Shown here: positions 51,480-63,000 of the stretch, piece after piece
Position numbering within the stretch: the stretch's first letter is position 1
How the letters are laid out: every line of letters begins with the position of its first letter
Source: Bursaphelenchus xylophilus
Lineage: Eukaryota > Nematoda > Chromadorea > Rhabditida > Aphelenchoididae
Length of the DNA: 64,000 bases
Direction of reading: 5' to 3'
NCBI GenBank assembly: GCA_904066235.2
Contig: CAJFCV020000003.1
Location: 3,410,001 to 3,474,000 of the forward strand
Translations under genes and position numbers: made by a program
Notes under the pieces: model-generated
What the model was told of the DNA's origin: nothing
Database searches by the model: none
The model's input: the letters and a program-made list of their open reading frames with translations, nothing else

Positions 51480-52640
51480 TAGTCATCTTACCGGGCTTTT
51501 CTCACTCGGGAAGAAGGTCAAAAATAAGACGAATTTGGTGTTAAAAAAGTGCTGCTGACGAGGAAAATACTTTTATGGGGGCTCCTACTTTTTGACGGGA
51601 CATATGTCAAAAAATCCAAGAAATTGTGCTGATCAAGCATGTGTAAAAATTAGCTGCCCATTTTTTGGTTTAAGGGTCAAAAACGCCCAAAAACTCATTT
51701 TTTGGGTTAGCTAGTTATCAGCTGAGGCGCGCAACCCTGTTGTCATTTTGAGCGAAAATCGGGCCCGATCGGTGGCGGCAAAAAACCTCGGAATGCTGTG
51801 CGTCGCAAAAACGCCGTTTTGCTACCTCCTCTCTCGCGGAGGTAGCGAAAACGCCGATTCGCTACCGAGACCACGTCGCAAATCGATCATTTCGCTACTT
51901 TTTGAAATTGGTAGCGAATTCAGCAAACATTCTCGAGCTCGAAAAAAATTCTTATTCCTTCGCTCTTATATGTACAAAGCCAAACTCTTTTTTATGTTTG
52001 CACGGTGCTTTTTCACACAAATTTCGATGCATTCTTGATCTCGTGTTTGTTGACTGGAACAATTACATCCAGCTTCGTAATGAACGGTGACCCGAAATCA
52101 AGGCATAGTTTTGTAACATTCAATCAAGAATCAACGAATTCTCCTCTCTTTTAATAGTGAGATCAGTTTCAATTGTGGCATGTTTTGTGCGGCCCAAAAA
52201 TGACCTTATCAATGAATAATTGCTTTCTTCCCTAGCTGTCTTATCTAAAAGTACTTGTGCGTTGTCATCATAGAAGCCACATCAAAACAGGGAGTGGTGA
52301 GCAGATTAACCACACCCAATCTTTTTGTCGGGTTCGTCATTTTTTGGATCTTTTACAGCAATATGGGCGATGAGGGTGTCTTTGGAGTGAGGGTTTGATC
52401 GTTTTTATTTTAATGTGGAGGAAAATGATTGGAATATTAGGTTTCAATTGTAATGGGAAATTAGCAACACGCTTCGTTTAGGGTCGCCAAACATACAGTC
52501 TTAATTTTTGCTACTCTCATTACTGCATTCAGTGCGCCCTGCTTTTACCCTTATCTTTCCTGTTTCGCATTACGTTCTGCACCCCGTAAAAAACAATTTA
52601 ATTAGCATCTGATAACGACCGTTGTACTCATCGTCTTGTT
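51480..52640. other. Intergenic region upstream of the DUF1647 pair
   Basis: AT-rich, no supported exon. Around 51810-51920 there are several close repeats of the phrase GCTACC/TCGCTAC within about 110 bases, too irregular to call an array. Confidence 0.5.
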
Positions 52641-54505
52641 ATGCGGTTTTTAGACGGTTTCAGGACCCTCTGGATGCGTGGACCGTCTAAACTTGGATGG
52701 TCGATTATTGGCGGTATCTCTGCCTTAATCTTACTTGGATACAACCTTGGTTATGGCAAGCATACGTTTGAGAACTTGAATGTGTTGACAGATCCGATTA
52801 AAAAGATTGACGAGAAATGTCAGTGTGAAGGAGAGAATGTAAGCTAAATTTTCATTGGTTTTGAGGTTTAAGTGCAGATAAGAATCTCCTTGATCAGTCA
52901 AACAAACGGCAACGGAGAAAAGAGGCTCAAGTTCTGTCCCTGTTCCAAGTGATAAAAAATATCGAAAAAGTTATCAAAGAGACCTAAATTTGATAACAAA
53001 AAGAGTATCATGAAGGCATAAGGAAACTGTTGGTTTTAAAAAAAGGATAAATGTAAGAAATTTCTCATCAAAATCAACAGATTTTTATGTCTTTGTGAAA
53101 ATTTTTTGATATCAAATTTTTGAGACATTTAGCCCTGTCTTACTTGGTTCTCATATTGGCGTCCGACGCGCTCCATAAAATAATTTTTACGCAATTTTAA
53201 CGCAAAGTCCTTGCAGTTCTGCTTCCCAGGCCTCAATGAATCACTGGAGCGAGAATATGGCCGACCATTTCCCTGCGAATATTATAATTACCTAAAAGAT
53301 TTTCACATTACGGAAGCTGATATCACCAGTTTGAAAACAAATGGAATCAATAAAATTGATGACAACTGGATCCCTGTATTTGGAAGTGCCGCGTCTTCGG
53401 ACCATTTCCCAGAGCTTCGAAATTTAGTGTTAGATGTTCGAAAGAGAGTTCCCAATTCGAAGATCATTATTTATGATTTGGGGTTGAAACAAACTGAGGT
53501 AATGTTTTCGATATGGTTTGTATAGACTTCGATTTCTAGGCCGACGAAGTCAAATCCTGGTGCAATGTTGAATATCGAAAATTTGAATTCAAAAAATATC
53601 CGGCTCATGTTCGACACCTCAAAAACTACGCTTTTAAATTAGTGATTGCCGAGATTTTACAAACAGAGCCGAATTTCTTCTTTTATGACAGCAGTGTGAG
53701 GCTGGAAGGTGACGTTCACAAAATTATACCGAAAGCGCTGAAGGAAGGAAAGATCTTGCCGTTTATGAACTTCAACTCGGCTGGGCATAGTGTGTATGCC
53801 ACAATTCATCATGGTAAGGTCTTTTGTTTAAAACATGGACTTTCTTTTTTGATGCTCTCGCAGGAGAAGTGCTCGAAACTTTTCTGATCAACTCAAATTA
53901 GAGTAGAATTTTCTAATTTATACGGGGAATTTTTAAGGCGCGCTTTGCAGAAACCGGCGTCGTCTTATAGGCGAATGTTATTCGAAATTTGGCATTTTTT
54001 TACAAGTAAAGGATTTTTCACCACGTGTATTCCTGTATTGCTCTCTTCAGGTATGCTCAGCTACTTGCCATTTCCCCAAGAAATTCTGTACGGTCGGGAA
54101 TATCAGAGTCTCCTGTTCGTCTCCGATTCAGTCTACACTCGTCGATTTATCCGCTGGTTTCTCCTTTGTGTCCTCACCAAAGAATGCATATCGCCCAAGG
54201 GCGCCACTGTTTCGTGCGACCTCTCCGTGAAGGAGCGAATCCACAATAAGATGGGGAGGAATTGTCATCGTTTCGATCAAAATTTGTGGAATTTAATTCA
54301 ACTCGGATATCTGTTTGACCCAGTTGAACAGGGTGCGGTGTCGTTGGGATTGGTCGATAAGTGGGGAAATGGCGCTGAATTTATCAAAAATGTTCTGAAG
54401 AAAATAGATGACCGATATGTGCCGTTGGGGCTGAAGTTCTCAGTGAAACGAGGCGATCAGACCAGAGCCCCGATCAAAGTTGAATGCAACAATTTGGTTC
54501 TGTAA
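52641..54505 (+). CDS. DUF1647 family type II membrane protein, copy A
   Basis: Four exons (52641-52838, 53217-53498, 53540-53813, 54051-54505) in consistent phase give 402 aa. A short cytoplasmic start is followed by one hydrophobic segment (residues about 20-36, WSIIGGISALILLGYNLGYG), the layout of Golgi enzymes with a signal anchor. The lumenal part has the DUF1647 hallmarks: PVFGSAASSDHFPELRNLVL, SKIIIYDLGL, WCNVEYRKFEF, FFFYDSSVRL, then a C-terminal VSDSVYTRRFIRWFLLCVLT and CHRFDQNLWN. The family resembles glycosyltransferase folds in outline, but no activity is established that I know of. Its neighbour at 54847 is a close paralog. Confidence 0.82.
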
Positions 54506-54846
54506 TTTATTGCCTTATTTATCAGAATTACGGGTAACTTTGGAAATTTTAAAATAAACTTGCTATTTTATTGCTTTTGTTGTACGTTATTGAAGCTTGA
54601 ATTTTTTTCGAAATCGTTTAGAAAAAGGACAAAGATTGTTAAAAAGTAGAAAAATTGCAAAGCTCCTGTCGCAGAACTTTGCCATTTTTCTATTTATTGG
54701 TGAGAAGAACCGAGTATTCCAGTAGTAGCTTTTGTTGCTCTCCATCCTCCTTTTCACGGTCGTAAGTCGTTACAATTTGAATCGTTAAAACGATTTGTCT
54801 GCGGAATAATTTTTCACTCTTCTAATGAAGCCCGCCCAGTGGCCAA

Positions 54847-56380
54847 ATGCGTAAACGCGGCCTTGGTGGTCTAGTCGTCGGTGCAGTTGTTTTTCTGATC
54901 TTCCTCGGTTATCGGATTGATTATAAATACGACACTTTTTCCCAGTTGGTCGTGCGGTCGGATCCCCTAAAGGAGATCAAAGAAGGCTGTGGATGTCAAG
55001 GGGAAAATGTGAGGATTTTTTTGCATTCTTTGAAATTTTTAGAAAGCAACGATGGTTGAAAGTGGAAAGTGTATAAAAGTCCCCAATGATATTTGTTTTA
55101 ATTTTTCATTTGTATGTATTAGACCCTGGCCACAAATGGATTCCGAAAAATTTCAGCTCGGAATTAGAAACCGAATGATTTTTTTAGTTTACAGAAATGT
55201 GGTAGTCTCTGAATGGAATTGCAAATTAAAAGTCGCCTTTAATCAGAAAAAAAACTTGTTTTAGTTCTGTTTCCCCGGCTTGGACGAGTCTTTGAACCGA
55301 AAGTATGGCCAACCTTTTCCTTGCGAATACTACAAATACCTCATTAAATTTCATCTTACCGAATCTGATATTAGCGGACTAAAAACGAATGGAACCGACG
55401 AAATTGATGACAATTGGCTCCCTGTGTTTGCCAGTGCCGTGTCGTCAAACCATTTCTCGGAGACGCGAAGTTTTGTATTGGATATTCGAAAATGGGTGCC
55501 AAATTCAAAAATTATTATTTATGATTTGGGATTGGAGCGAAAGGAGGTGACTTTTTACCCATTTTTCTTCAGATCTTCCATTTTTTAGATCAATGAAATC
55601 CAGTCCTGGTGCAATGTGGAATATAGAAAGTTTGACTATGCGAATTATCCTCCTCATTTCCGGAATCTGCTTAGTTACGCGTTTAAAATAGTAATTGCCG
55701 AGATCTTACGGACAGAACGAAACTTTTTCTTCTATGACAGCAGCGTGAGGCTTGACGATAATCTACATAAGATGATTCCGAAAGCGATCAAAGAAGGCAA
55801 AATCCTGCCTTTTATGAACTTTAACGCAGCTTGGCATAGCGTTTACGCAACTCTCGCCAATGGTAAGTGATTGTTGTGAGCTTCTTATTGAGCGTTTCCA
55901 GGCACCCTCGACTATATTCCCCTCCCAAATGAAGTCCTCTACGCAAGGGAATATCAGAGTATCTTGTTCATATCCGATTCCGCCTACACTCGTCGATTTA
56001 TTCGCTGGTTTTCTCTCTGCGCCCTCACTGAAGACTGCATATCGCCTAAGGGCGCTATTGTTAACTGCACTTTACACGGGGATCCATTGCACGACAAGAT
56101 GAATTGTCATCGATATGATCAAAATTTGTGGAATATGATCCATCTTGAGTTTTTGTTCCATCCCATTGAGCGAGGGGCGATTTCGCTGGGATTGATCGAT
56201 AAATGGGGCAATGGCACAGAATTTATCAGGAATGTCCTTAGGGAAAGAGATAGCCGGTATCTTTGGTGGGGATCTAAATTTCTGGTGGTAAGAGCGGGGA
56301 GCCAAACTCCAATCAAAGTGGAATGTGCTGAACAGGCTAATTCGTCAACCACTGCAGTTTTAAAAGAAATTTTGCTTTAA
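54847..56380 (+). CDS. DUF1647 family type II membrane protein, copy B
   Basis: Four exons (54847-55008, 55265-55546, 55589-55862, 55902-56380) with intron positions and phases identical to copy A give 398 aa. A single N-terminal anchor (residues about 7-23, GGLVVGAVVFLIFLGYRI) is followed by the same conserved blocks, including PVFASAVSSNHFSETRSFVL, IIIYDLGLERKE and YDSSVRLD. The C-terminus is longer than in copy A by a Ser/Thr tail. It starts 342 bases after the stop of copy A, so the two may share a transcript. They are clearly diverged at many positions, so the duplication is not recent. Confidence 0.82.
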
Positions 56381-56523
56381 TATTGCGTACAATGAAAAAA
56401 ATCGCAATATTAGAAGTAGGTATAATAAGACAAATCGCTAAAAAATTTTTATTTCTCTATGAATATTTTTTTTCGCAACCGGTGTAATAAATTTATAATC
56501 TTTGATAATTCGGAGTGAGGTTA

Positions 56524-57310
56524 TTAACCAGTTCTGGAGCCGGAGCGGACGGTGGAAGACCCGGGGCTTTTGGAACCGCGGGTTCTAGTGGAACGGGCAG
56601 GGCTTGGTTCTGATTGGTTTTTCCTTCCTTTGTGAGCTTTAGCTTGATAAAGCGAGTCCTTGAGTATCTTCGCTCCGACCTTCGGTTGCTTCGCTGGGAT
56701 CTTTGCCTTCAGTATTGGAGCCGCTTTCCGAACCTTCCCCATTGCTTCCCTTGGTGGGGTAAGCTTCTCCTCGAATCCCGCGGTTTCTGGAACCTGTCTC
56801 TTACTTTCATTTTTCTTCTCGTCCACCTTGGTTTTGTAGCCCTTGGGCAAGAGAGCGGGATTCAGATTTGGCACGACGCCAGAATGAGGAATGCTGACTC
56901 TATCCAAGAGCTGGCTGATCTCCTCGTCCTTGCGAATGGTGAACAGCAAATGGCGAGGGTTGATGCGCTTCATTCTTGCGGCCTGAAATTGACATATTAG
57001 AAAATTACATGCAAAATGTTTTTGTAAAATTTAATCTAGAAATTACAATAACCCAAAGAAAAATCCCCAAATTCAAAAAACGAATCCCTTCACTTACCTC
57101 GGATTCCAGGCCGGCAAAATCCAAAATTTCACTCGTCAAATATTCCAAGACTCCACTCAAGTAAACGGAGGCGTTCGTACGGATAGTCTTCCTAGTTGCA
57201 CGCTGGAGCTTCTTGTGGATTCTGGTGACAGGGAATACAAGATTTGCTCGATGGGATTTGGTGAAGCGAGGTTGGCCTCTGGCAGCGGCGAGCTGAGGCG
57301 GCTGGACCAT
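56524..57310 (-). CDS. Divergent histone H2A variant with long basic C-terminal tail
   Basis: Two exons (57310-57098, 56982-56524) in phase 0 give 223 aa; an in-frame ATG at 57328 would add six residues. Residues about 18-110 are a histone H2A fold: KSHRANLVFPVTRIHKKL, VYLSGVLEYLTSEILDFAG, INPRHLLFTIRKDEEISQLL, SGVVPNLNPALLPKGY. Acidic-patch positions are kept (E in LEYL, E in TSEIL, D in place of E, and DEE). Loop 1 is strongly altered (QRATRKTIRTNAS in place of the usual GNYAERVGAGAP region). A tail of about 110 residues rich in Lys, Pro, Ser and Arg follows, with SPGSS and RSGSRTG at the end. It has an intron and a poly(A) signal, so it is not a replication-type histone gene. It resembles H2A variants used in special cell types; no macro domain is present. 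Confidence 0.85.
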
Positions 57311-57474
57311 CTTCGATTCGCAGCGCAAAAAAGAATGGCCAGTTTTGTGGTGGCTTAGGAATGAAAGATAAATTTTATGAACTTTTTGAACTTTGGTAGA
57401 AGACTTTGAATTTTGGAATGAAAAATTTGCATAAAAAATCTTTTACTCCCCCGTCTCATTTATTAATCAAAAAG

Positions 57475-59035
57475 TTATCGTATTTTATCTCCATGTTCAT
57501 GATGATGGCGATGTCCATTCCCATGTTCATGTTGATGCGAGTGCCCATTTTTAGCGAAGTCTAGGAGCGTTTGATTGTGAGGGAGTGGTTTGACATCCGG
57601 ATATTGCAAATTTTGCTCTTCAAGAGCATTTCCAAAGCAAACTGAAGAGTTTGGAAAAGGATCCGGGTCTTCAGCTGGATAGTAAAACATAATTTGGAAA
57701 TTGCACATCTCATGAGAGTTTGTCATCCTGTAAATGTCAATATTAATCCATTTTGAAGTTCCGCAGAACGTTTTTTTAATTAAGTTTTGTTTTAAAAATT
57801 TTTTGTAATATGTGGCGCAGAAATTGTAAAATTTCAAAAATTTACCCCATCTGAAGTCGTTCTCTCTCCCCAGTGGTGTTGTAGATGCATTGCGCTGCCA
57901 GGATAGCACCTTGTTGCGCGGGAACAGGATCGATTACCTTTTCGAAACTCTAAAACATAATTTAGGCCAAAGTTTATCGGAAATTCGGGTTGCTTTGTAG
58001 CTAAATTCTTACTTGTGGCCATAGAGGATGTCTCTTTCCCACTAAATGGGGTTTGTGTTTCGGATCGATAATAAACGCCGACACGATTTTTCCATGGTCA
58101 TGTGTGTGTACTCGGTAGTAAAATGGAATCGCCTTTGTGTTGCCTGTAATAAAAAATGTTTATCATTAGTTTTATGCCAATTAGGAAGCCAAATCAATCT
58201 AACTTACTTCTGTAATGACAGCTGATATTCATCTTGTAATTCTCTTGTCCTGGTGGTATTTCATCGCCAGACACGAACAAATACTCGACGGCATTGTACT
58301 TGGTAGGCTCTTTACTCATTACCAAGGTCAATCCAGAATTGTCCTTATAGTCTCCCGTCATTTTATTTGCATAGTGAATAATCATTACCAAATATTGGAT
58401 AGAATCGTTTTCATGGCCCACTTTGTAGGCGACATCTTGAGGCAAACTTAAATTCCCGGCATTCTTGGCCCAAGAATACAGATATCGCTCTCGTCCTAGG
58501 CAGGTTGCGGGGCCTTCATTTAGCCCAATGGGGTGATAAGGTTGTTCACAGCCGGCCAACATGATATGGTGAACATGTTCGGAGCTGGCGTGGGGTTCGT
58601 AACGAACTAAAATACGACAATATGTGGTTAGAAAAATACCGTAGTAAAACGAAAATAGGACCATTTGAAGGTGAAATATGCTTCTAGAAACTTACTTATA
58701 TGGCCAGCAGGGGCTTTGATGGTCAGCGAAATGTATTGGTCATCCTGAAAAAGTTCCTTGTTTCGGTAAAAGTTCTTTTTATCAAAAATTGACAAAAGTT
58801 AATCTTTTATTAATAATTGTTAAAATAATGCAGCGTCACTCACATACTCCGTCCTGAACCCATTCGCTCTGATGTCGTGGCGAAAGACTGTGGCCTCGAC
58901 ACCATTTCGAAGAACGCCGAACAGGAGAAGAAAGGAGATGGGCTGAACGAACATCAGAATCGAAATGAGGGAAAGGAGTTCGATTGAATGCATAATCAGG
59001 CAGAACGATATGTTCAAAATTACGTGCGAAAACAT
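57475..59035 (-). CDS. pghm-1: Peptidylglycine alpha-hydroxylating monooxygenase (PHM, single-function)
   Basis: Six exons (59035-58844, 58744-58696, 58606-58208, 58143-58013, 57949-57846, 57727-57475) in consistent phase give 375 aa. A hydrophobic N-terminus serves as signal peptide; a second ATG 42 bases downstream gives a cleaner one. The two-copper PHM core is complete: the HH pair in SSEHVHHIMLAGC, His in MIIHYAN, HxH in YRVHTHDHG, and Met in HEMCNFQIMFYY. PHM hydroxylates C-terminal glycine of peptides, the first step of neuropeptide amidation, in secretory vesicles with ascorbate and O2. No lyase (PAL) domain follows; instead the protein ends with a His-rich tail (HSHQHEHG and HRHHHEHG). 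The early Cys of the usual YFCMS motif is absent (YISLT). AATAAA on this strand near 57460. Confidence 0.9.
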
Positions 59036-59361
59036 GGTGTGGGAGGGGAGGGAGACATGATCGATCGTACAATGGGCAGAAAATTAAACTATTCTAACGT
59101 GATATGGGCATAAATTAAAATTTAAAATCATGAAGTGTTATCGTTTTTTTGTGATATCGATAAATTTTTTGATAATTATGGGCTGATATTGTTATTCTGC
59201 AATTTATAGCCTTAGGGTAAAATTAGGAATTAAGCGTAGAATATTATGCCAAAAATACGTAGGGCGCAGCTCGCCTGCCGCAAGACATACCACACTTCGC
59301 TAAAACCATGTAACAATATTACAAGGGGGCAATACAAAATTTATTTTTACAATCAGATATA

Positions 59362-60089
59362 TCAGACTTTCTTTCTTTTTTCTCTACTTTTTCCCTTCTT
59401 GGAGCTCTTCTTTTTGGAGGAATTTCCCTCATCGGTCTTTTCCGATTTGCAACTGTCCACCTTCTCTAATGTGTCATCCTCGTCCGACCTGGACTGGAAG
59501 AAGCCTTTCTCGATCTTCTCCTGTCTCTCCTTCTCCAATTTCGCTTCAATAAGCTTCTTCTTCTGGGAGTTGAAATCGGCCTGAAATGGAAATTAGAAGA
59601 TTTTTCAAGGGGGGAAAATGACGACTAGTAAACATTGTAAAATCATATACCTCAAGAGGTTTGGCCACTGACTTCTTTAACTTGGATTTCTCTTCAGGCT
59701 CGGCCTTCTTTGTCGCTGGAAGTCAAAAAATTATTTCGTCAAAAAATTCTCAAAATTCTGCAAAAGCAATCCCAGAACTTCCGCCTTAAAATACTCCAAA
59801 CACCGACCTGGGGCAGCCATTTTCGAGCCACCTTCCATTGGCTTCACATTCGAGCTGGTGCTTCCTTTTGAGGCGTTTTTACTTCCAGCTCCAGTTGGAG
59901 GAGCCGGCGGCGCTTTGGCCTTCTTCTTACCGCACTGACATAGCAGTGCTGCTGCGACGGCTGAGGCTAGCCAAATCAGCAGACATGCTTGCTGAAAGAA
60001 GAGGAGGAAATAAGAAAAAAATAAAAAAAATAATGTATATAGTAAAATCGTGGTAGAGATAAGGAACATACCCATAACATTTCCTCCAT
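59362..60089 (-). CDS. Small single-pass membrane protein with charged Lys/Ser-rich tail
   Basis: Four exons (60089-60072, 59991-59808, 59715-59651, 59580-59362) in consistent phase give 161 aa. The start MEEMLW leads directly into one hydrophobic helix (QACLLIWLASAVAAALL), then CQCGKKKAKAPPAPP, a Gly/Ser/Lys linker, and a Glu/Lys-rich, probably coiled, C-terminal half (NSQKKKLIEAKLEKERQEK) ending in a Lys/Ser cluster. It looks like a nematode-specific membrane-anchored cytoplasmic protein; I do not recognise its function. It is the first of three same-strand genes separated by 326 and 164 bases. Confidence 0.72.
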
Positions 60090-63000
60090 TGGCTCGAAAG
60101 CAGCGGGATTACCGCACTGGGAGAGTGATCTTACCACCAATGACAAGAATTCTGTGTAAATGAAAATTTTCCGAAGGTTTGTCGCAATTTTTGAGAAATT
60201 TGAATTTTCGTGGGAAAATTGTGTTGTGTAAAATTTTGTTTTTTTTTGGGGTTTTTGGGATTTATGTTATACAAGATTATGCCATAGGGGATCAGCTTTT
60301 TTTAGCAATGTGATGTTTCAAAGTTTAACGCGGAATTTGAGGGGATTCCTGGGGATAAGAAGATTTACAAAAGGTCGTAAAACCAAAAAAACCTAAACTG
60401 ACTTTGCTTTTACACACGTAAGAGGTCTTCTTGGAAAAAAGTCAGAAATTGAAGTCAAAAATTACTGGTACAAAGATTGTTATCGAACATTACAGACGCC
60501 ATCGAGAAATTCAAAATAATTTGGCTATTTCGGCTTCCCCAATTTTCCATAATCTGTCTCCTAAAAGGTCATTGAATTTTACGGCTGGTCCTCCCAAGTG
60601 AGAACTGACATTTTCAGCAATCAATTTTGTCGTTAATTAATCAAAAACCTGAATTTGGGGATTTTGGTGAGCCACTATTTTCTCGAATGTTCAAAAAATC
60701 CTCCCCAGTTCTTTCATTAAATTAACACTTTTACTGTAATTTATAAAATTCTCAAAAGAATAATCCGACCATATGAAATCTCCATACAGTTTTTAAACCG
60801 GCAAAAACAAGACTACCGGAATGTATGTAATCTCAAAAATCCGGATTTCTTAACAATGTTAATCCGCACAAAACTACAGAAGCCTCAACATACCTCGAAT
60901 TGTGCCTTGCTGATTGAATTTTAATGAGATTAATCCGCCTACTGTTTTTTTGTTCAGACTCCCCATAGGAAAGGATTTGGCCGCATTTGGACAGTTTTTT
61001 GGGGATGACATAAATGCTAAGTGGAATTTAAAGGTTAACCATTAATTAGACAATTATTTAATAATCAAATTAACTGTCTGAGCAAGCCGGATTTAGAGTA
61101 ATTCGCCGGATTTGTCGGCATGATAAATTTTGGAATTTTGAAAATTGTAATTTTTTTTGATGAGTATTTGCGACACCGTGGAGAGTGAGTTGAAGAATAG
61201 AAAGGCTTATGAGGACATCATCCGCCAAAAAATCACATGCCAAGTGGAGAATTTATCACAGAGAGAAGAGCTTTTTGCCGTACATCTAAAATCTGAACCG
61301 TCGCACTTCAAGAACTTTTCCAGTGTTGGTTTTTGAGCAAAAACTCTACATTTTTCCGTAGTTGAACGTATGCTGGTTTGCAAATTATTCAAAGCCCATT
61401 GTGCGACATGGTGGAATATTTTATGGGCTTTTGTTGCATGTTCTTTTGCTGCGCTTTTGATATTTGATAGTGGGTAATGTCCCGACCCGGATCCGTAATT
61501 GAATCATTTGAGAATTTGGGGACGAGTGGGTCGTAAAATTCCATTTGGGAAATGTCAGCGGGTCAACAGATGGCATAATTCAATCAAACAGTGTGCCAGA
61601 AAGGTGTTTGTTTTTGGGTATAAAAATTGGATCGTACAAACGGGGGCCGCAAATTTTAAAATTTTTATCTCATTTTCCAGGGATAATATAAGACTATGTT
61701 TATAGGCCTTTAAAGATTTGATTAGATTCAGCAACTGTAGGAATTGCAACCAAAAATTACAAGTTGAGAACCTCGTGTATACCTTCAAAAATGAAGGCTT
61801 TGTTCCAAGTGTCATTAAAATCCAAGCTTCCCGCTATTAGCTGAATATTTTTTCTCATTTTGATGCCAACTTTCCGGGAAGAAATTTGACCTATTTTTTG
61901 CAGACTTTGCAAACTTCCAAGCGAAGACCCTTCTTGTTGACCAGAAATCCTTCAACCTTTGGCCCGAAATATCTCCTTTATCAAGCATACTTAGAAGACG
62001 TCTGCTCTTTAGCCCCTCGGCCAATTCATTCTTCATCTCTTGCCTCAAATGTCTAGCCAAATTCCAAAAAAGAGGCTTGCAAATGTCGAAAACATGGGGT
62101 TTTGTAATTTCCGTTTTTCGACTTTTTGTAACTTTCAAACTTTGAGACATGCAGCGCAAATGCCAAAGTGTCATTTAGAGATTTGTTCGAAACCCGATTT
62201 CACGGAATCTCCGTGAAAAATTTCCGTCAAATCTCCGGAAATGACTCAATGACGGGTATTAGAAGATAATGATATTAGCCCCCCTGTCTTCCTGTCCGAA
62301 GCCATTTGACCCCGACCTTTGAAATCTTTTTGGTATTTGCAGGGGAATAAGTAATGAATAAGAAAGAAGACATCTTGTTAGGCTAATCCTGACATTTAAC
62401 GCGTCGCTCTTCTGGGAAATGGAAATCAGCTTTACAATAGAAAAGGGAGGAAGAATATTGGGCGGGGAATATATAAGGCGGCGGAATCCGGACGGACACC
62501 AGACGGTGGACCTTGTAATTTATTAATTAGCGGACGTCTAATTTATAGAAGGTTTTTATTTTTGGCGGTTTTAATTTGCAGGTACTGTAGGGTGGAAGCT
62601 GTTGTCTTATGGAGAAATGAATTTTTGCTTTTGACGAGGGCTCTCGGAGATTTTTAAAAGAGTTGATCTTCTTATTTCCATTGTTTCTGCAAAGCGCGGT
62701 CAATAATTTTTATTCAGAAAATACGAAGAAGAAATTTTTTTATAAAATAATAAGCCAGATATTGAAAAAAGATTTTGGTAATGTTATATTTGACAAAGAA
62801 TTAAATTATTATGTGGGGCTTTAGCAGGTGTTCAAAGTTTGCAAGTCCGGCGGCTACTTTCTGGTGAAAAAAATTTTTGTTCAGGGCCTGAGGCAAAATT
62901 TTTCTTTGTGGAAAGACATTGAATTTACAGCCAAAAAACCGACTTTTCTCTTACCGTTTCTCTTTATTTTTGAATTTCGTACCTTATCCGCGAAAATTAA

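Noticed and set aside
53945..54050. Upstream extension of the last DUF1647-A exon as an open frame
   Set aside because: The paralog has an intron at exactly this place, and the acceptor CTCTCTTCAG before 54051 restores the conserved frame.
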